A stretch of DNA of 28,600 bases, from NCBI GenBank assembly GCA_963623095.1, contig CAVFKD010000023.1, positions 1 through 28,600 on the forward strand, in the 5' to 3' direction. How positions within the stretch are numbered: position 1 is the stretch's first letter; every line of letters begins with the position of its first letter. This document shows positions 16,029 to 23,977 of the stretch, one piece after another. The notes under the pieces are model-generated. The model was not told the origin of the DNA and made no database searches. It was given only the letters and a program-made list of their open reading frames with translations. The position numbers were made by a program, and so were the translations under genes. The DNA is from UBA3210 sp963623095 (GTDB lineage Bacteria > Bacillota_I > Bacilli_A > RFN20 > CAG-449).

Positions 16029-17021
16029 ATGGGGAAAAAGAGTATATTATTAGTTCTATGCTTATTAACAATGGCATCATGCGCTAATACAGGTGTTAGT
16101 TCAAATTCAACTAATGAAGTAAGTGAAAATGAATCATCAAATGTTGAAAGTTCTGATTATAGTGAATCTTCTTCAAGCATTACTACTTCATCAAGTGAAG
16201 ATACAATTTCAAGTAGTGAATCTATTTCAAGTACGATTTCTTCAATATATCATGAAAATAATGAAACAACTTATTATAGTAACGTTAATACAACTTTAGA
16301 AGGTGAAGACTTTATGAGGTCTATATTTAATGTTATTTCTAAAAATACTACTGATGTTGGCTATAAAGGTGCTTGGACTGCTTTTAAAACAACTGATATA
16401 AAACCAGGCACAGATAATATTATTTACGATATGTATTCTAATTATGAATATGAATGCGGAGGTTCTAAACAAGGGGCTAATTATAAAAAAGAGGGAGATG
16501 CTTATAATAGAGAACATACTATTCCTCAATCCTGGTTTAGTGAAGCTTCTCCAATGAAAGCGGACTTATTCCATCTTTATCCAACTGATGGATATGTAAA
16601 TAATATTAGAAGTAATTATCCTCATGGTAATGTTGGAACTGTTTCAAAAACAACTGGAAATGGTTCTAAATTAGGTACATGTACAAGCAAATATTATTCA
16701 GGAACTTGTTTTGAAGTTTTAGATGAATATAAAGGCGATTTTGCAAGAAGCTATTTATATTTCGCGGTTAGATATATGAATAAAGTAGGTTCATGGGGAA
16801 GCGGTGCGAATGTAGTATTTAAAGGATCTTTCCCTTATTTAACTGATTTTGCCATTGATACATATGTTTCTTGGTGCAAGATAGACCCTGTTTCAGAAAA
16901 AGAAATAAAACGTAATGAAGAAGTTTATAAATTACAAAAAAATCGTAATCCATTTATTGATCACGAATCTTGGATTTATAAAATATGGGATACTACTTAT
17001 TATTCTCAAATTATAGGTTAA
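16029..17021 (+). CDS. Secreted endonuclease I family nuclease lipoprotein
   Basis: The start at 16029 is chosen over the in-frame ATG at 15984 because GGGGG precedes it and it begins a clear signal peptide. The 330-residue protein opens with a lipoprotein signal ending at MAS-Cys18, then a Ser-rich linker (about 20-75), so the enzyme is tethered outside the cell. The catalytic domain shows the His-Me-finger signature of EndA/NucM nucleases: NREHTIPQSWF followed by DLFHLYPTDGYVNNIRSNYPHG, with the general-base His in REH and metal-binding His and Asn. It probably degrades external DNA or RNA for nucleotides. It is last in the operon and is followed by a strong terminator. Confidence 0.93.
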   Translation: MGKKSILLVLCLLTMASCANTGVSSNSTNEVSENESSNVESSDYSESSSSITTSSSEDTISSSESISSTISSIYHENNETTYYSNVNTTLEGEDFMRSIFNVISKNTTDVGYKGAWTAFKTTDIKPGTDNIIYDMYSNYEYECGGSKQGANYKKEGDAYNREHTIPQSWFSEASPMKADLFHLYPTDGYVNNIRSNYPHGNVGTVSKTTGNGSKLGTCTSKYYSGTCFEVLDEYKGDFARSYLYFAVRYMNKVGSWGSGANVVFKGSFPYLTDFAIDTYVSWCKIDPVSEKEIKRNEEVYKLQKNRNPFIDHESWIYKIWDTTYYSQIIG

Positions 17022-17023
17022 CA

Positions 17024-17056
17024 AAAAGACTCAGTTCGTTGAACTGAGCCTTTTAA
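17024..17056. terminator. Bidirectional terminator between the nuclease gene and uppP
   Basis: CTCAGTTC and GAACTGAG form an 8-bp stem around GTT, flanked by AAAAAG and CCTTTTAATTT. It can serve both convergent operons. Confidence 0.88.
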
Positions 17057-17060
17057 TTTG

Positions 17061-17891
17061 TTAAGCAAGTACGCCAGTTGCGCAGAGGATAATTCCTACG
17101 ATAGCGACTAAGAAACAATAAAATGAGAAATAATATAATTTTCCTTTTTTAATGATTCCATAGAGTAATTTTAATGATAAGAATGTAACAATGCCTGCGA
17201 CAATAATACCGACTATATATTGCCATAAAATACTTGATTCTAAGATAATTTCACCTTTAAATACTTTAATTACTTCAAGTAAGAAACTACCTGCAGTAAC
17301 TGGAATAAATAATAAGAAAGCAAATTTAGATGAAGATTCATCATCTTGTCCTACTACTTTTCCTCCGGTGATGGTAATACCACTTCTAGAAATACCAGGT
17401 AAAACACCAATTGCTTGGAATAAACCAATAATTAATGCTTCATACCATTTTAATTCACTTAATGGTTTATTGCGAGTGAAGAATTTACATACTAAGATAA
17501 TTACACCAGTTACAAATAAGAATCCAAAGACCCAAATTAATGGTAAATTATCGATTTTATCTGAGAATAATAATCCAACTACTCCGGCAGGAATAGTACC
17601 AATAATTAAGAATAAAAGTAATTTTGCATTGAATTTATCTTCATCAGTTTTTTCTTTAAAGAAGAGAAATTTCCATGTGCCTGTAATAATCTTAATTAAA
17701 TCTTTCCAATAATAAACAATAACTGCGACTAATGATCCAAAATGAAGGAAAATCGCAAGGGCTAAGAAAGAACCATTTGTATCGACATTTAAGATTGAAG
17801 AAAATATTCTTAAATGTCCTGAAGAAGAAATAGGTAATACTTCTGCGATACCTTGAATAATCGCAAGAATAATAAATTTAAAAAATTCCAT
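17061..17891 (-). CDS. uppP: Undecaprenyl-diphosphate phosphatase
   Basis: The 276-residue polytopic protein has the two UppP/BacA signature regions: QGIAEVLPISSSGHL (Glu17) in the first re-entrant loop and PGISRSGITITGG in the second, with catalytic-type Glu, Ser and Arg conserved. It dephosphorylates undecaprenyl diphosphate at the outer membrane face to recycle the lipid carrier for peptidoglycan, and gives bacitracin tolerance. It starts 3 bases after the stop of the SPFH gene, so it is the last gene of an nfeD-SPFH-uppP operon. Confidence 0.95.
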   Translation of the reverse strand: MEFFKFIILAIIQGIAEVLPISSSGHLRIFSSILNVDTNGSFLALAIFLHFGSLVAVIVYYWKDLIKIITGTWKFLFFKEKTDEDKFNAKLLLFLIIGTIPAGVVGLLFSDKIDNLPLIWVFGFLFVTGVIILVCKFFTRNKPLSELKWYEALIIGLFQAIGVLPGISRSGITITGGKVVGQDDESSSKFAFLLFIPVTAGSFLLEVIKVFKGEIILESSILWQYIVGIIVAGIVTFLSLKLLYGIIKKGKLYYFSFYCFLVAIVGIILCATGVLA

Positions 17892-17894
17892 AAA

Positions 17895-18827
17895 CTATTT
17901 CTTTTCATCCTTTATAACTTCTTTCATTGAAGAAAGTAAGCCTGTTACATTGGAAATATCAGTTGGAACAACAATCTTTGTTGATGAAGATTGAGCGATT
18001 TTTTCTAATGCTTCAAAACCTTTTAAAGTAACATATGCTGCATTAGGGTTTGCGTCATTAACCATCTTCATACCTTTTGCTTGAGCTTCATAAACTTCTA
18101 AAATAGCTTGAGCTTGACCTTGAGCTTCAGTAATCATTTGAGTCTTTTTAGCTTCTGCACGTAAAATTGCAGATTCTTTTTCACCTTCAGCTTGTAAAAT
18201 TGCAGCTTGTTTTTGACCATCCGCGGTTAAGATAGCTTCACGTTTTTGTCTTTCAGCACGCATTTGTTTTTCCATTGCTTCTTGAATATCACGAGGAGGG
18301 AGAATGTTTTTTAATTCAACACGGTTGACTTTAATTCCCCAAGGATCGGTTGCTTCATCAAGAATTGATCTCATCTTTTGATTAATTGTATCTCTTGAAG
18401 TTAATGTTTGGTCTAACTCAAGATCACCAATTAAGTTTCTTAATGTAGTCGCGGTTAAATTTTCAATCGCTTGCATAGGTCTTTCAACACCGTAAGTGTA
18501 TAATTTTGCATCTGTAATTTGGAAATAAACAACAGTATCAATTTGCATTGTAACGTTATCTTTTGTAATAACAGGTTGTGGTGCAAAATCTGCGACTTGT
18601 TCTTTTAAAGTAACTGTATTTGTTCTTTTATCAATAAATGGTGTAATGATATGAGGTCCTGCGGTTAATGTTGTTTTAAATCTACCAAGTCTTTCAATAA
18701 CGACGGTTGATGCTTGAGGAACAATAACAATACAACGTATTAAAACAACAAGCATGAATAAAACTAATATACATGCAAATACGATGCCGACTACACCTCC
18801 GGCACTCATTAAAATGTTTAAATTCAT
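17895..18827 (-). CDS. SPFH/stomatin-like membrane scaffold protein (QmcA-type)
   Basis: The 310-residue protein has one N-terminal membrane helix (about 10-32), an SPFH/Band-7 domain (about 38-200, with VVIERLGRFKTTLTAG, DNVTMQIDTVVYFQI and NLIGDLELDQTL) and a long Ala/Glu/Gln-rich coiled coil (about 205-270). Such proteins form large oligomeric rings that organise membrane microdomains and often regulate proteases. It starts 12 bases after the upstream nfeD-like gene. The nfeD-stomatin pair is a well-known conserved partnership, so the two products very likely act together. It ends in TAG. Confidence 0.93.
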   Translation of the reverse strand: MNLNILMSAGGVVGIVFACILVLFMLVVLIRCIVIVPQASTVVIERLGRFKTTLTAGPHIITPFIDKRTNTVTLKEQVADFAPQPVITKDNVTMQIDTVVYFQITDAKLYTYGVERPMQAIENLTATTLRNLIGDLELDQTLTSRDTINQKMRSILDEATDPWGIKVNRVELKNILPPRDIQEAMEKQMRAERQKREAILTADGQKQAAILQAEGEKESAILRAEAKKTQMITEAQGQAQAILEVYEAQAKGMKMVNDANPNAAYVTLKGFEALEKIAQSSSTKIVVPTDISNVTGLLSSMKEVIKDEKK

Positions 18828-18839
18828 AATTTAATCCCC

Positions 18840-19301
18840 TTAATCTTTTTTAGTAACAATTAATTTATTACCTTTGATATCTTTGATGATTACTAAATCA
18901 TCTTTTTTATAAGAAACATCATCTTCTACTGCGACAGTCCAAATGACATCTCTTACTCTTGCTTCACCTGTTTCTAATAGTGAAACATTTTTTGTTAGTT
19001 TAATTTCTTGACCGATTAATGTATCGGCATTAGTTGGTGATTTCTTAAACTTAAGTATTTTATCTTTAAATAATAAATTAGATAAAATAAGAAGTAGAAC
19101 CGATGAACCAACAAATACCACAAGTTGAATCCAATAAGGAACTGAGGTTAAAGCGAGAATAAATGAAATTATTGATGCTCCTGCGAACCAAATTGAAACA
19201 AGTTGAGTTGTGGATATTTCAACTAACACTGTAACAACAAAGATAATTGCCCAGAAGACAATCCATGTAATATTACTATCTAAAATATTTGTTAATATCA
19301 T
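18840..19301 (-). CDS. NfeD-like membrane protein with C-terminal OB fold
   Basis: At 153 residues this is the short NfeD form without the ClpP-like protease domain. Three to four membrane helices (about 10-85) are followed by a small beta domain (LIGQEIKLTKNV ... VVIIKDIKGNKLIV region) that fits the NfeD OB fold. It is the first gene of the operon with the SPFH protein, its usual partner. The start follows a clear AGGAGG, and a TATAAT box lies at 19323-19328 on the minus strand. Confidence 0.88.
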   Translation of the reverse strand: MILTNILDSNITWIVFWAIIFVVTVLVEISTTQLVSIWFAGASIISFILALTSVPYWIQLVVFVGSSVLLLILSNLLFKDKILKFKKSPTNADTLIGQEIKLTKNVSLLETGEARVRDVIWTVAVEDDVSYKKDDLVIIKDIKGNKLIVTKKD

Positions 19302-19434
19302 ATAAATAAGCCTCCTAAATAAATTATATAATAAGTTAAGTAAAATAAAAATTAGAAAATATTAAAATCACCTCAATATTATCGATTTTGTTTAATTTTT
19401 TAACTAAAAATGATAAAAATTGAAATATTTACAA

Positions 19435-19463
19435 TTGTTATTTTTATTATTTAACTTTATAAT
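19435..19463 (+). promoter_or_regulatory. malQ promoter
   Basis: TTGTTA and a perfect TATAAT are spaced by exactly 17 bases. Transcription would begin near 19470, giving a leader of about 17 bases with the AAAGGAG ribosome site. Confidence 0.8.
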
Positions 19464-19486
19464 TAAGTTATAAAAAGGAGATTATT

Positions 19487-21061
19487 ATGGAAAAAGGTTC
19501 AGGACTACTTGTCCACATTTCTTCTTTACCTAGTAAACATGGTATTGGTACATTCGGTAAAGAAGCTCATTCATTTATTAGATTTTTATCAAAATCAAAT
19601 CAAAAATATTGGCAAATGCTTCCATTAAACCCAACTTCATATGGTGATTCACCATATCAAAGTTTCTCAGCTTTTGCTTTAAATCCATATTTTATTGATC
19701 TTGATATCTTAGTTAAAGAAGAATTATTAACTAAAGAAGAAGTTCGTAAAATTAGAGGTGGCACAAATAAGAGATATTGTGACTATGGAAAAATTTATCA
19801 AGAAAGATTTGATATATTAAAAAAAGCATATGAAAGAGGATATGCTAAAGAAGAAGAAAAAATTCAAAAATTCTATAAAAAGCAAAAATATTGGATTGAA
19901 GATTATGCTTGCTTCATGTTAATTAAAAACATGCATGGAGGTAAATCTTTCCAAGAATGGAAACGCGATTATCGTTTACATAAGAAAAAAGCTGTTCAAG
20001 AAGCTAAATTATCTCATATTGAAGATTATAAATTCTGGATTTATGTTCAATATAAAGCTTATGAACAATATTTAAAATTAAAGAAACATGCGAATAGAAA
20101 AGGTATTAAAATCATTGGTGATATGCCAATTTATGTATCTTTAGATTCCGCGGATGTATGGGCTCATCCTCATCTATTTATGTTAGATAGAACTAGACGT
20201 CCTACTAAAGTTGCCGGCGTACCACCAGATTTCTTCTCTGCAACAGGCCAATTATGGGGCAATCCTATTTATAATTGGGAAAAGAATAAGAAAACAAATT
20301 ATTCATGGTGGAAACATAGAACTAAAGCAATGGCTAAATTATTCGATGCTTTAAGAATTGACCACTTCAGAGGCTTTGAAGCTTATTGGTCTATTCCTTA
20401 TGGTGAAGAAACTGCGATTAATGGTGAATGGGTTGATGGACCAAAGTATGATTTATTCCAAGCTATTAATCCAGTCGCAAAGAAATGCCAAATTATCGCA
20501 GAAGATTTAGGTGTTATTACTCAAGGAGTAAAAAACTTAAAAGAAAAATGTGGTTTCCCAGGCATGAAATTATTACAATTTGCATTTGGTGATTATGAAA
20601 GACATTTAAATGGTAATTATTATCCTGATGATCCAAATGAATGTAATGGACCAGATTTTACAAATTGTAAAACACAAAGAGAATTTAAAGAAGCTAAATT
20701 ATTAAACCCATTCTTACCTCATAATTATGAAGCTAACTGTATTGCTTATATCGGTACTCATGATAATGATGTAATGGCATCATTCTTAAATGAAAATCCT
20801 TCTTTAAAACCAGCGATGAAAGATTATTTATGCATCACTAAAGATGAAGATATCTTAGATACTTTAATCGGTGCATTAATGAGAAGTAGCGCGAATGTTG
20901 TTATCTTTACTCCACAAGATTTATTACATATGGGTGCAGAATCAAGAATCAATACTCCAGGTAAAGCTTCAGGCAACTGGCAATTTAGATTCTTAAAATC
21001 TGATTTTTCAAAAGAATTATCCGCGCGTTTATATGCGATGAGCAAAGAAGCAAATAGATAA
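19487..21061 (+). CDS. malQ: 4-alpha-glucanotransferase (amylomaltase)
   Basis: The 524-residue protein is a GH77 enzyme that transfers alpha-1,4-glucan segments between maltodextrins, freeing glucose, in the cytoplasm. Motifs seen are the N-terminal GLLVHISSLPSKHGIGTFG and YWQMLPLNPT, GDMPIYVSLDSADVWAH, DALRIDHFRGFEAYW with the nucleophile Asp, IIAEDLG with the acid/base Glu, and YIGTHDND with the third catalytic Asp. All catalytic residues are present and the length is normal. It is a single-gene unit with its own promoter and terminator. No glycogen phosphorylase is adjacent. Confidence 0.97.
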   Translation: MEKGSGLLVHISSLPSKHGIGTFGKEAHSFIRFLSKSNQKYWQMLPLNPTSYGDSPYQSFSAFALNPYFIDLDILVKEELLTKEEVRKIRGGTNKRYCDYGKIYQERFDILKKAYERGYAKEEEKIQKFYKKQKYWIEDYACFMLIKNMHGGKSFQEWKRDYRLHKKKAVQEAKLSHIEDYKFWIYVQYKAYEQYLKLKKHANRKGIKIIGDMPIYVSLDSADVWAHPHLFMLDRTRRPTKVAGVPPDFFSATGQLWGNPIYNWEKNKKTNYSWWKHRTKAMAKLFDALRIDHFRGFEAYWSIPYGEETAINGEWVDGPKYDLFQAINPVAKKCQIIAEDLGVITQGVKNLKEKCGFPGMKLLQFAFGDYERHLNGNYYPDDPNECNGPDFTNCKTQREFKEAKLLNPFLPHNYEANCIAYIGTHDNDVMASFLNENPSLKPAMKDYLCITKDEDILDTLIGALMRSSANVVIFTPQDLLHMGAESRINTPGKASGNWQFRFLKSDFSKELSARLYAMSKEANR

Positions 21062-21066
21062 GCAAA

Positions 21067-21097
21067 TTAAAAGAGAAGCTCGTGCTTCTCTTTTTTT
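21067..21097. terminator. Terminator between malQ and the histidine kinase gene
   Basis: AAAAGAGAAGC and GCTTCTCTTTT form an 11-bp perfect stem with a TCGT loop and a run of seven T. The upstream A-run allows it to serve the convergent kinase gene too. Confidence 0.92.
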
Positions 21098-21101
21098 GAT
21101 G

Positions 21102-22166
21102 CTAATTGATTGGAATTAAAATTGAAAATACGCTTCCAACATTTTCTTTTGATACGACATGAATTTGCCAAGAGTGTAATTCAATAATCTTTTTTGCGAT
21201 GCTTAAACCAAGTCCAATACCTTTATTTTTATGGGTGGTATCACCTTGATAATATTCATCAAAGATATGCGATAATACATTTTCGTTCATACCAATACCA
21301 TTGTCAGAAAATGAAATTAAATAACCTGTTTGAATTTGATTCGCAGTAATAGTGATTTTACCTTTTTCAGGAGTGTATTTAATCGCATTATTTAATAAAT
21401 TAATCCATATTTCTTTAATTAATTCTTTTTCTGCCATAATTTTTGCGTGAATAAGATTTATTTCAATATCTAGTTGTTTTGCTTCTATTTGAGGATATAA
21501 AACTAACGCAGATTCTTCAATTGATTCATCTAAATAAACTTCTTCTTTATTTAAAACATAACTATCTGTATTTAACTTTGATAACAAGAAAGTGGAATTA
21601 GCTAAATTAGATAATCTAACACTTTCTGAATAGATAATTTTTAAATATGATTCTTTTTCTTCTTCACTTAAATTTTTATCATTTAATAATAATTCTGAAT
21701 AACCTTTAATTGAAACAATTGGTGTTTTAAATTCATGAGAGAAATTTCTAATGAAATCTTTTTTTAAATATGAAATAGAATTTAATTCTTCATTGACTAA
21801 GTTAATATTTTCCGCGGTTTCTTTCATGTAAGGTTCTCTTACTTTCGCGGTGATCTTTTTACTAAAATCGCCTTTGCCCATCGCTTGAAGAACTTCTTTT
21901 TCTTCTTTTAAGAAATTATCCATGTTTCTAGTTAGTAATCTAGATGTTAATAAGCTAATGACAAAGCAACATACTAAAAGAATTATAGAATATAAAGAAG
22001 TATCAATATCATCTAATGGCACATGGAATGCCACAAGAATCATATTAAGACCAAATGTTAATAATGATGCAAAAAAGAAAGAAAGAATTAATATGACAGG
22101 AAAACGGAAGAAGTGTGAATTAAAATGTTTAATCTTATTTTTTACTTCTTTCTTTTTATTTGTCAT
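21102..22166 (-). CDS. Sensor histidine kinase
   Basis: The 354-residue protein has two membrane helices (about 22-48 and 58-77) with almost no external loop, so it probably senses a membrane or intramembrane signal. A HAMP-like linker follows (GKGDFSKKI), then the dimerisation box FSHEFKTPI with phospho-acceptor His144, N box NLLNNAIKYTP, FSDNGIGM, F box HIFDEYYQGD and G2 box GIGLGLSIAKKI. All boxes are intact. Its start overlaps the response-regulator gene by 11 bases, so translation is coupled. The short-loop 'intramembrane-sensing' layout resembles cell-envelope stress kinases of Firmicutes, but no transporter gene is adjacent. Confidence 0.93.
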   Translation of the reverse strand: MTNKKKEVKNKIKHFNSHFFRFPVILILSFFFASLLTFGLNMILVAFHVPLDDIDTSLYSIILLVCCFVISLLTSRLLTRNMDNFLKEEKEVLQAMGKGDFSKKITAKVREPYMKETAENINLVNEELNSISYLKKDFIRNFSHEFKTPIVSIKGYSELLLNDKNLSEEEKESYLKIIYSESVRLSNLANSTFLLSKLNTDSYVLNKEEVYLDESIEESALVLYPQIEAKQLDIEINLIHAKIMAEKELIKEIWINLLNNAIKYTPEKGKITITANQIQTGYLISFSDNGIGMNENVLSHIFDEYYQGDTTHKNKGIGLGLSIAKKIIELHSWQIHVVSKENVGSVFSILIPIN

Positions 22167-22836
22167 TTCTTATACCTCGATAACCTATACCCATTATTGT
22201 TTGAATACCAATTTCAGGGAATGGTTCAATCTTTTTTCTAATCTTTAAAATAAAAACTTTAATAATTGATTCATCAGTGTCTGAATTAACACCCCAGAAT
22301 TCATTGAATAATTGATATTTAGTAAATGATTTTTCAGGATAAGATAATAATTTATAAAGAATATCAAATTCAGTTTTTGTTAGTGAAACAGATTCTCCAG
22401 TTACTGAATTTGAAACTGTATTTGTAGTTGAATCGATTAATACATCTTTTACTTGAATCTTTTTATCAGTGACTATTTTTAATCTTCTAAAAATAGCTTT
22501 AACTCTAATGATTAATTCTTGAGTATCAATTGGTTTAACTAAATAATCATCAACACCAAGTTCAAAAGATAATGCTTTATCTTCAATAGATCCTTTCGCA
22601 GTAACCATAATGATTGGAATATTCTTATTTTCTGAACGAATTTCCCTAATCATTTCATTGCCGTTTACTCTAGGCATCATTTCATCGCAAATGATCATAT
22701 CGACATGACCATCATAATAAATATCTAATGCGCGTTCTCCATCTAATGCGGTAACTACATCATAACCTTCTTTTTCTAATATAGCTTTAATTAATTTAAC
22801 AATATTAATTTCATCATCAACAACTAAAATTCTCAT
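22156..22836 (-). CDS. OmpR/PhoB-family response regulator
   Basis: The 226-residue protein has a receiver domain with the acidic pair in VVDDE, phosphorylated Asp51 in MIICDEMMP, Thr in MVTAKG and Lys in YLVKPI. A winged-helix DNA-binding domain follows (about 128-224, with SLTKTEFDILYKLL and DESIIKVFILKIRKKI). It is first in the pair with the downstream kinase gene, which overlaps its end. A TATAAT box (22855-22860, minus strand) is close upstream. The intergenic region shared with the divergent J-protein cassette may carry its binding sites. Confidence 0.94.
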   Translation of the reverse strand: MRILVVDDEINIVKLIKAILEKEGYDVVTALDGERALDIYYDGHVDMIICDEMMPRVNGNEMIREIRSENKNIPIIMVTAKGSIEDKALSFELGVDDYLVKPIDTQELIIRVKAIFRRLKIVTDKKIQVKDVLIDSTTNTVSNSVTGESVSLTKTEFDILYKLLSYPEKSFTKYQLFNEFWGVNSDTDESIIKVFILKIRKKIEPFPEIGIQTIMGIGYRGIRNDK

Positions 22837-22976
22837 TTTTCTTACCTCGTTAACATTATATTATTATTAAGTTAATGAAAAGTAAATTTATTTTATCTTT
22901 AACCTTATTTTTACTGCATATTTACTATCTATTAACCAATTTTGCATTTAAATATGTTTAACCAAGGAGGATAAAT

Positions 22977-23246
22977 ATGAAAAAAGAAGTGATTATAAGA
23001 AATGAAACAAATAATGATATAAATTTTAATATCAATTCATACTTTTTTGAAGATAATTCTAAAGAATTTATTGAAACTAGACGTAGTATTTATTCTACTT
23101 ATTCAATTAAAGATGATTATAAATCTTATTTCGATAGTAATTCTAATATTGAAGTTACAAGTGAAGATATTGCTTTATATTTAAAAGGTAAAAATAATTA
23201 CATCGATTCAATAAGCCGTTTAAAACAATTAAAAAGACTTTATTAA
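22977..23246 (+). CDS. Small orphan protein heading the J-protein/Hsp70-like operon
   Basis: I do not recognise this 89-residue protein. It has no signal peptide, membrane helix or Cys. It is rich in Asn, Asp, Ser, Tyr and Ile, with a basic C-terminal end (SRLKQLKRLY). The start is firm: AAGGAGG lies 7 bases upstream. It is 14 bases before the J-domain gene and so belongs to the same transcript. Size and position would fit a substrate, adaptor or regulator of the chaperone-like proteins, but this is inference only. Confidence 0.75.
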   Translation: MKKEVIIRNETNNDINFNINSYFFEDNSKEFIETRRSIYSTYSIKDDYKSYFDSNSNIEVTSEDIALYLKGKNNYIDSISRLKQLKRLY

Positions 23247-23260
23247 AGGTAGGAAATTTC

Positions 23261-23977
23261 ATGGTTAGTGATCCATATGCAGTATTAGGAGTATCCAAAG
23301 ATGCAACAACAGATGAAATTAAAAAAGCCTATCGAAATCTAGCAAAAAAATATCATCCAGATTTACATCCTGGCAATAAAGAATATGAAAAGAAGATGGT
23401 GGAAATTAATGAAGCTTATGAAATGTTAACTTCGCCTTCTAAAAATATGTATTCTTCTAATGCTTATCAACAAACATCTCAAAATGCAAGATCGCAGTAT
23501 CAACAACAAAACGCTGATGCTGGTTTTGATTTCGCGGATTTTTTCTATAACTTCAATAGACAAAATGATTATATTGAATTAAAAGTAGAACCTAATGATT
23601 CTAAACAAATTATTGATTCTATTGTCCTTGCTTCACAAGGCTCTTTAGATGGTAGTTTAAAAATATTAAATGAAATACCTTCTTATGAACGTGATGGAAG
23701 ATATTATTTTGTTGTCGCTTTTGTTTTATATCAAAAAGGTGATTATGAAACAAGTTTAAATCAAATTAGAGAAGCTTTGAATTTAGAACCAAATAATTCT
23801 AAATATCAATCTTTCTATCGTTTGGTTTATCAAAAAATTATGGCAAATTATCAATATCGTAACAATGTTCGTTATGTTAAATTTTCTTTTTGGAAAATAT
23901 TATTATGGTTCTTATTTACCGTATTATTATTTAATGGCTTAATTTATTTATTTGCCTTTTTAGGAGGCCGTAGATAA
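23261..23977 (+). CDS. Membrane-anchored J-domain protein with TPR-like region
   Basis: The first 65 residues are a J-domain with the essential HPD at 32-34 and helices II and III intact, so it should stimulate an Hsp70 ATPase. A Gln/Asn/Ser-rich stretch (about 70-105) with FDFADFFYNF follows. A TPR-like helical region (about 125-200, including GRYYFVVAFVLYQKGDYETSLNQI and LNLEPNN) comes next, then one membrane helix at the very C-terminus (about 212-235). This makes it a tail-anchored J-protein, not DnaJ: there is no Gly/Phe-plus-zinc-finger organisation. Its stop codon overlaps the Hsp70-like start by one base, a strong sign that the two proteins work as a pair. Confidence 0.88.
   Translation: MVSDPYAVLGVSKDATTDEIKKAYRNLAKKYHPDLHPGNKEYEKKMVEINEAYEMLTSPSKNMYSSNAYQQTSQNARSQYQQQNADAGFDFADFFYNFNRQNDYIELKVEPNDSKQIIDSIVLASQGSLDGSLKILNEIPSYERDGRYYFVVAFVLYQKGDYETSLNQIREALNLEPNNSKYQSFYRLVYQKIMANYQYRNNVRYVKFSFWKILLWFLFTVLLFNGLIYLFAFLGGRR

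Noticed and set aside
17191..17712. 173-codon plus-strand frame inside uppP
   Set aside because: It is antisense to a clearly conserved gene, has no ribosome site and shows no family resemblance.
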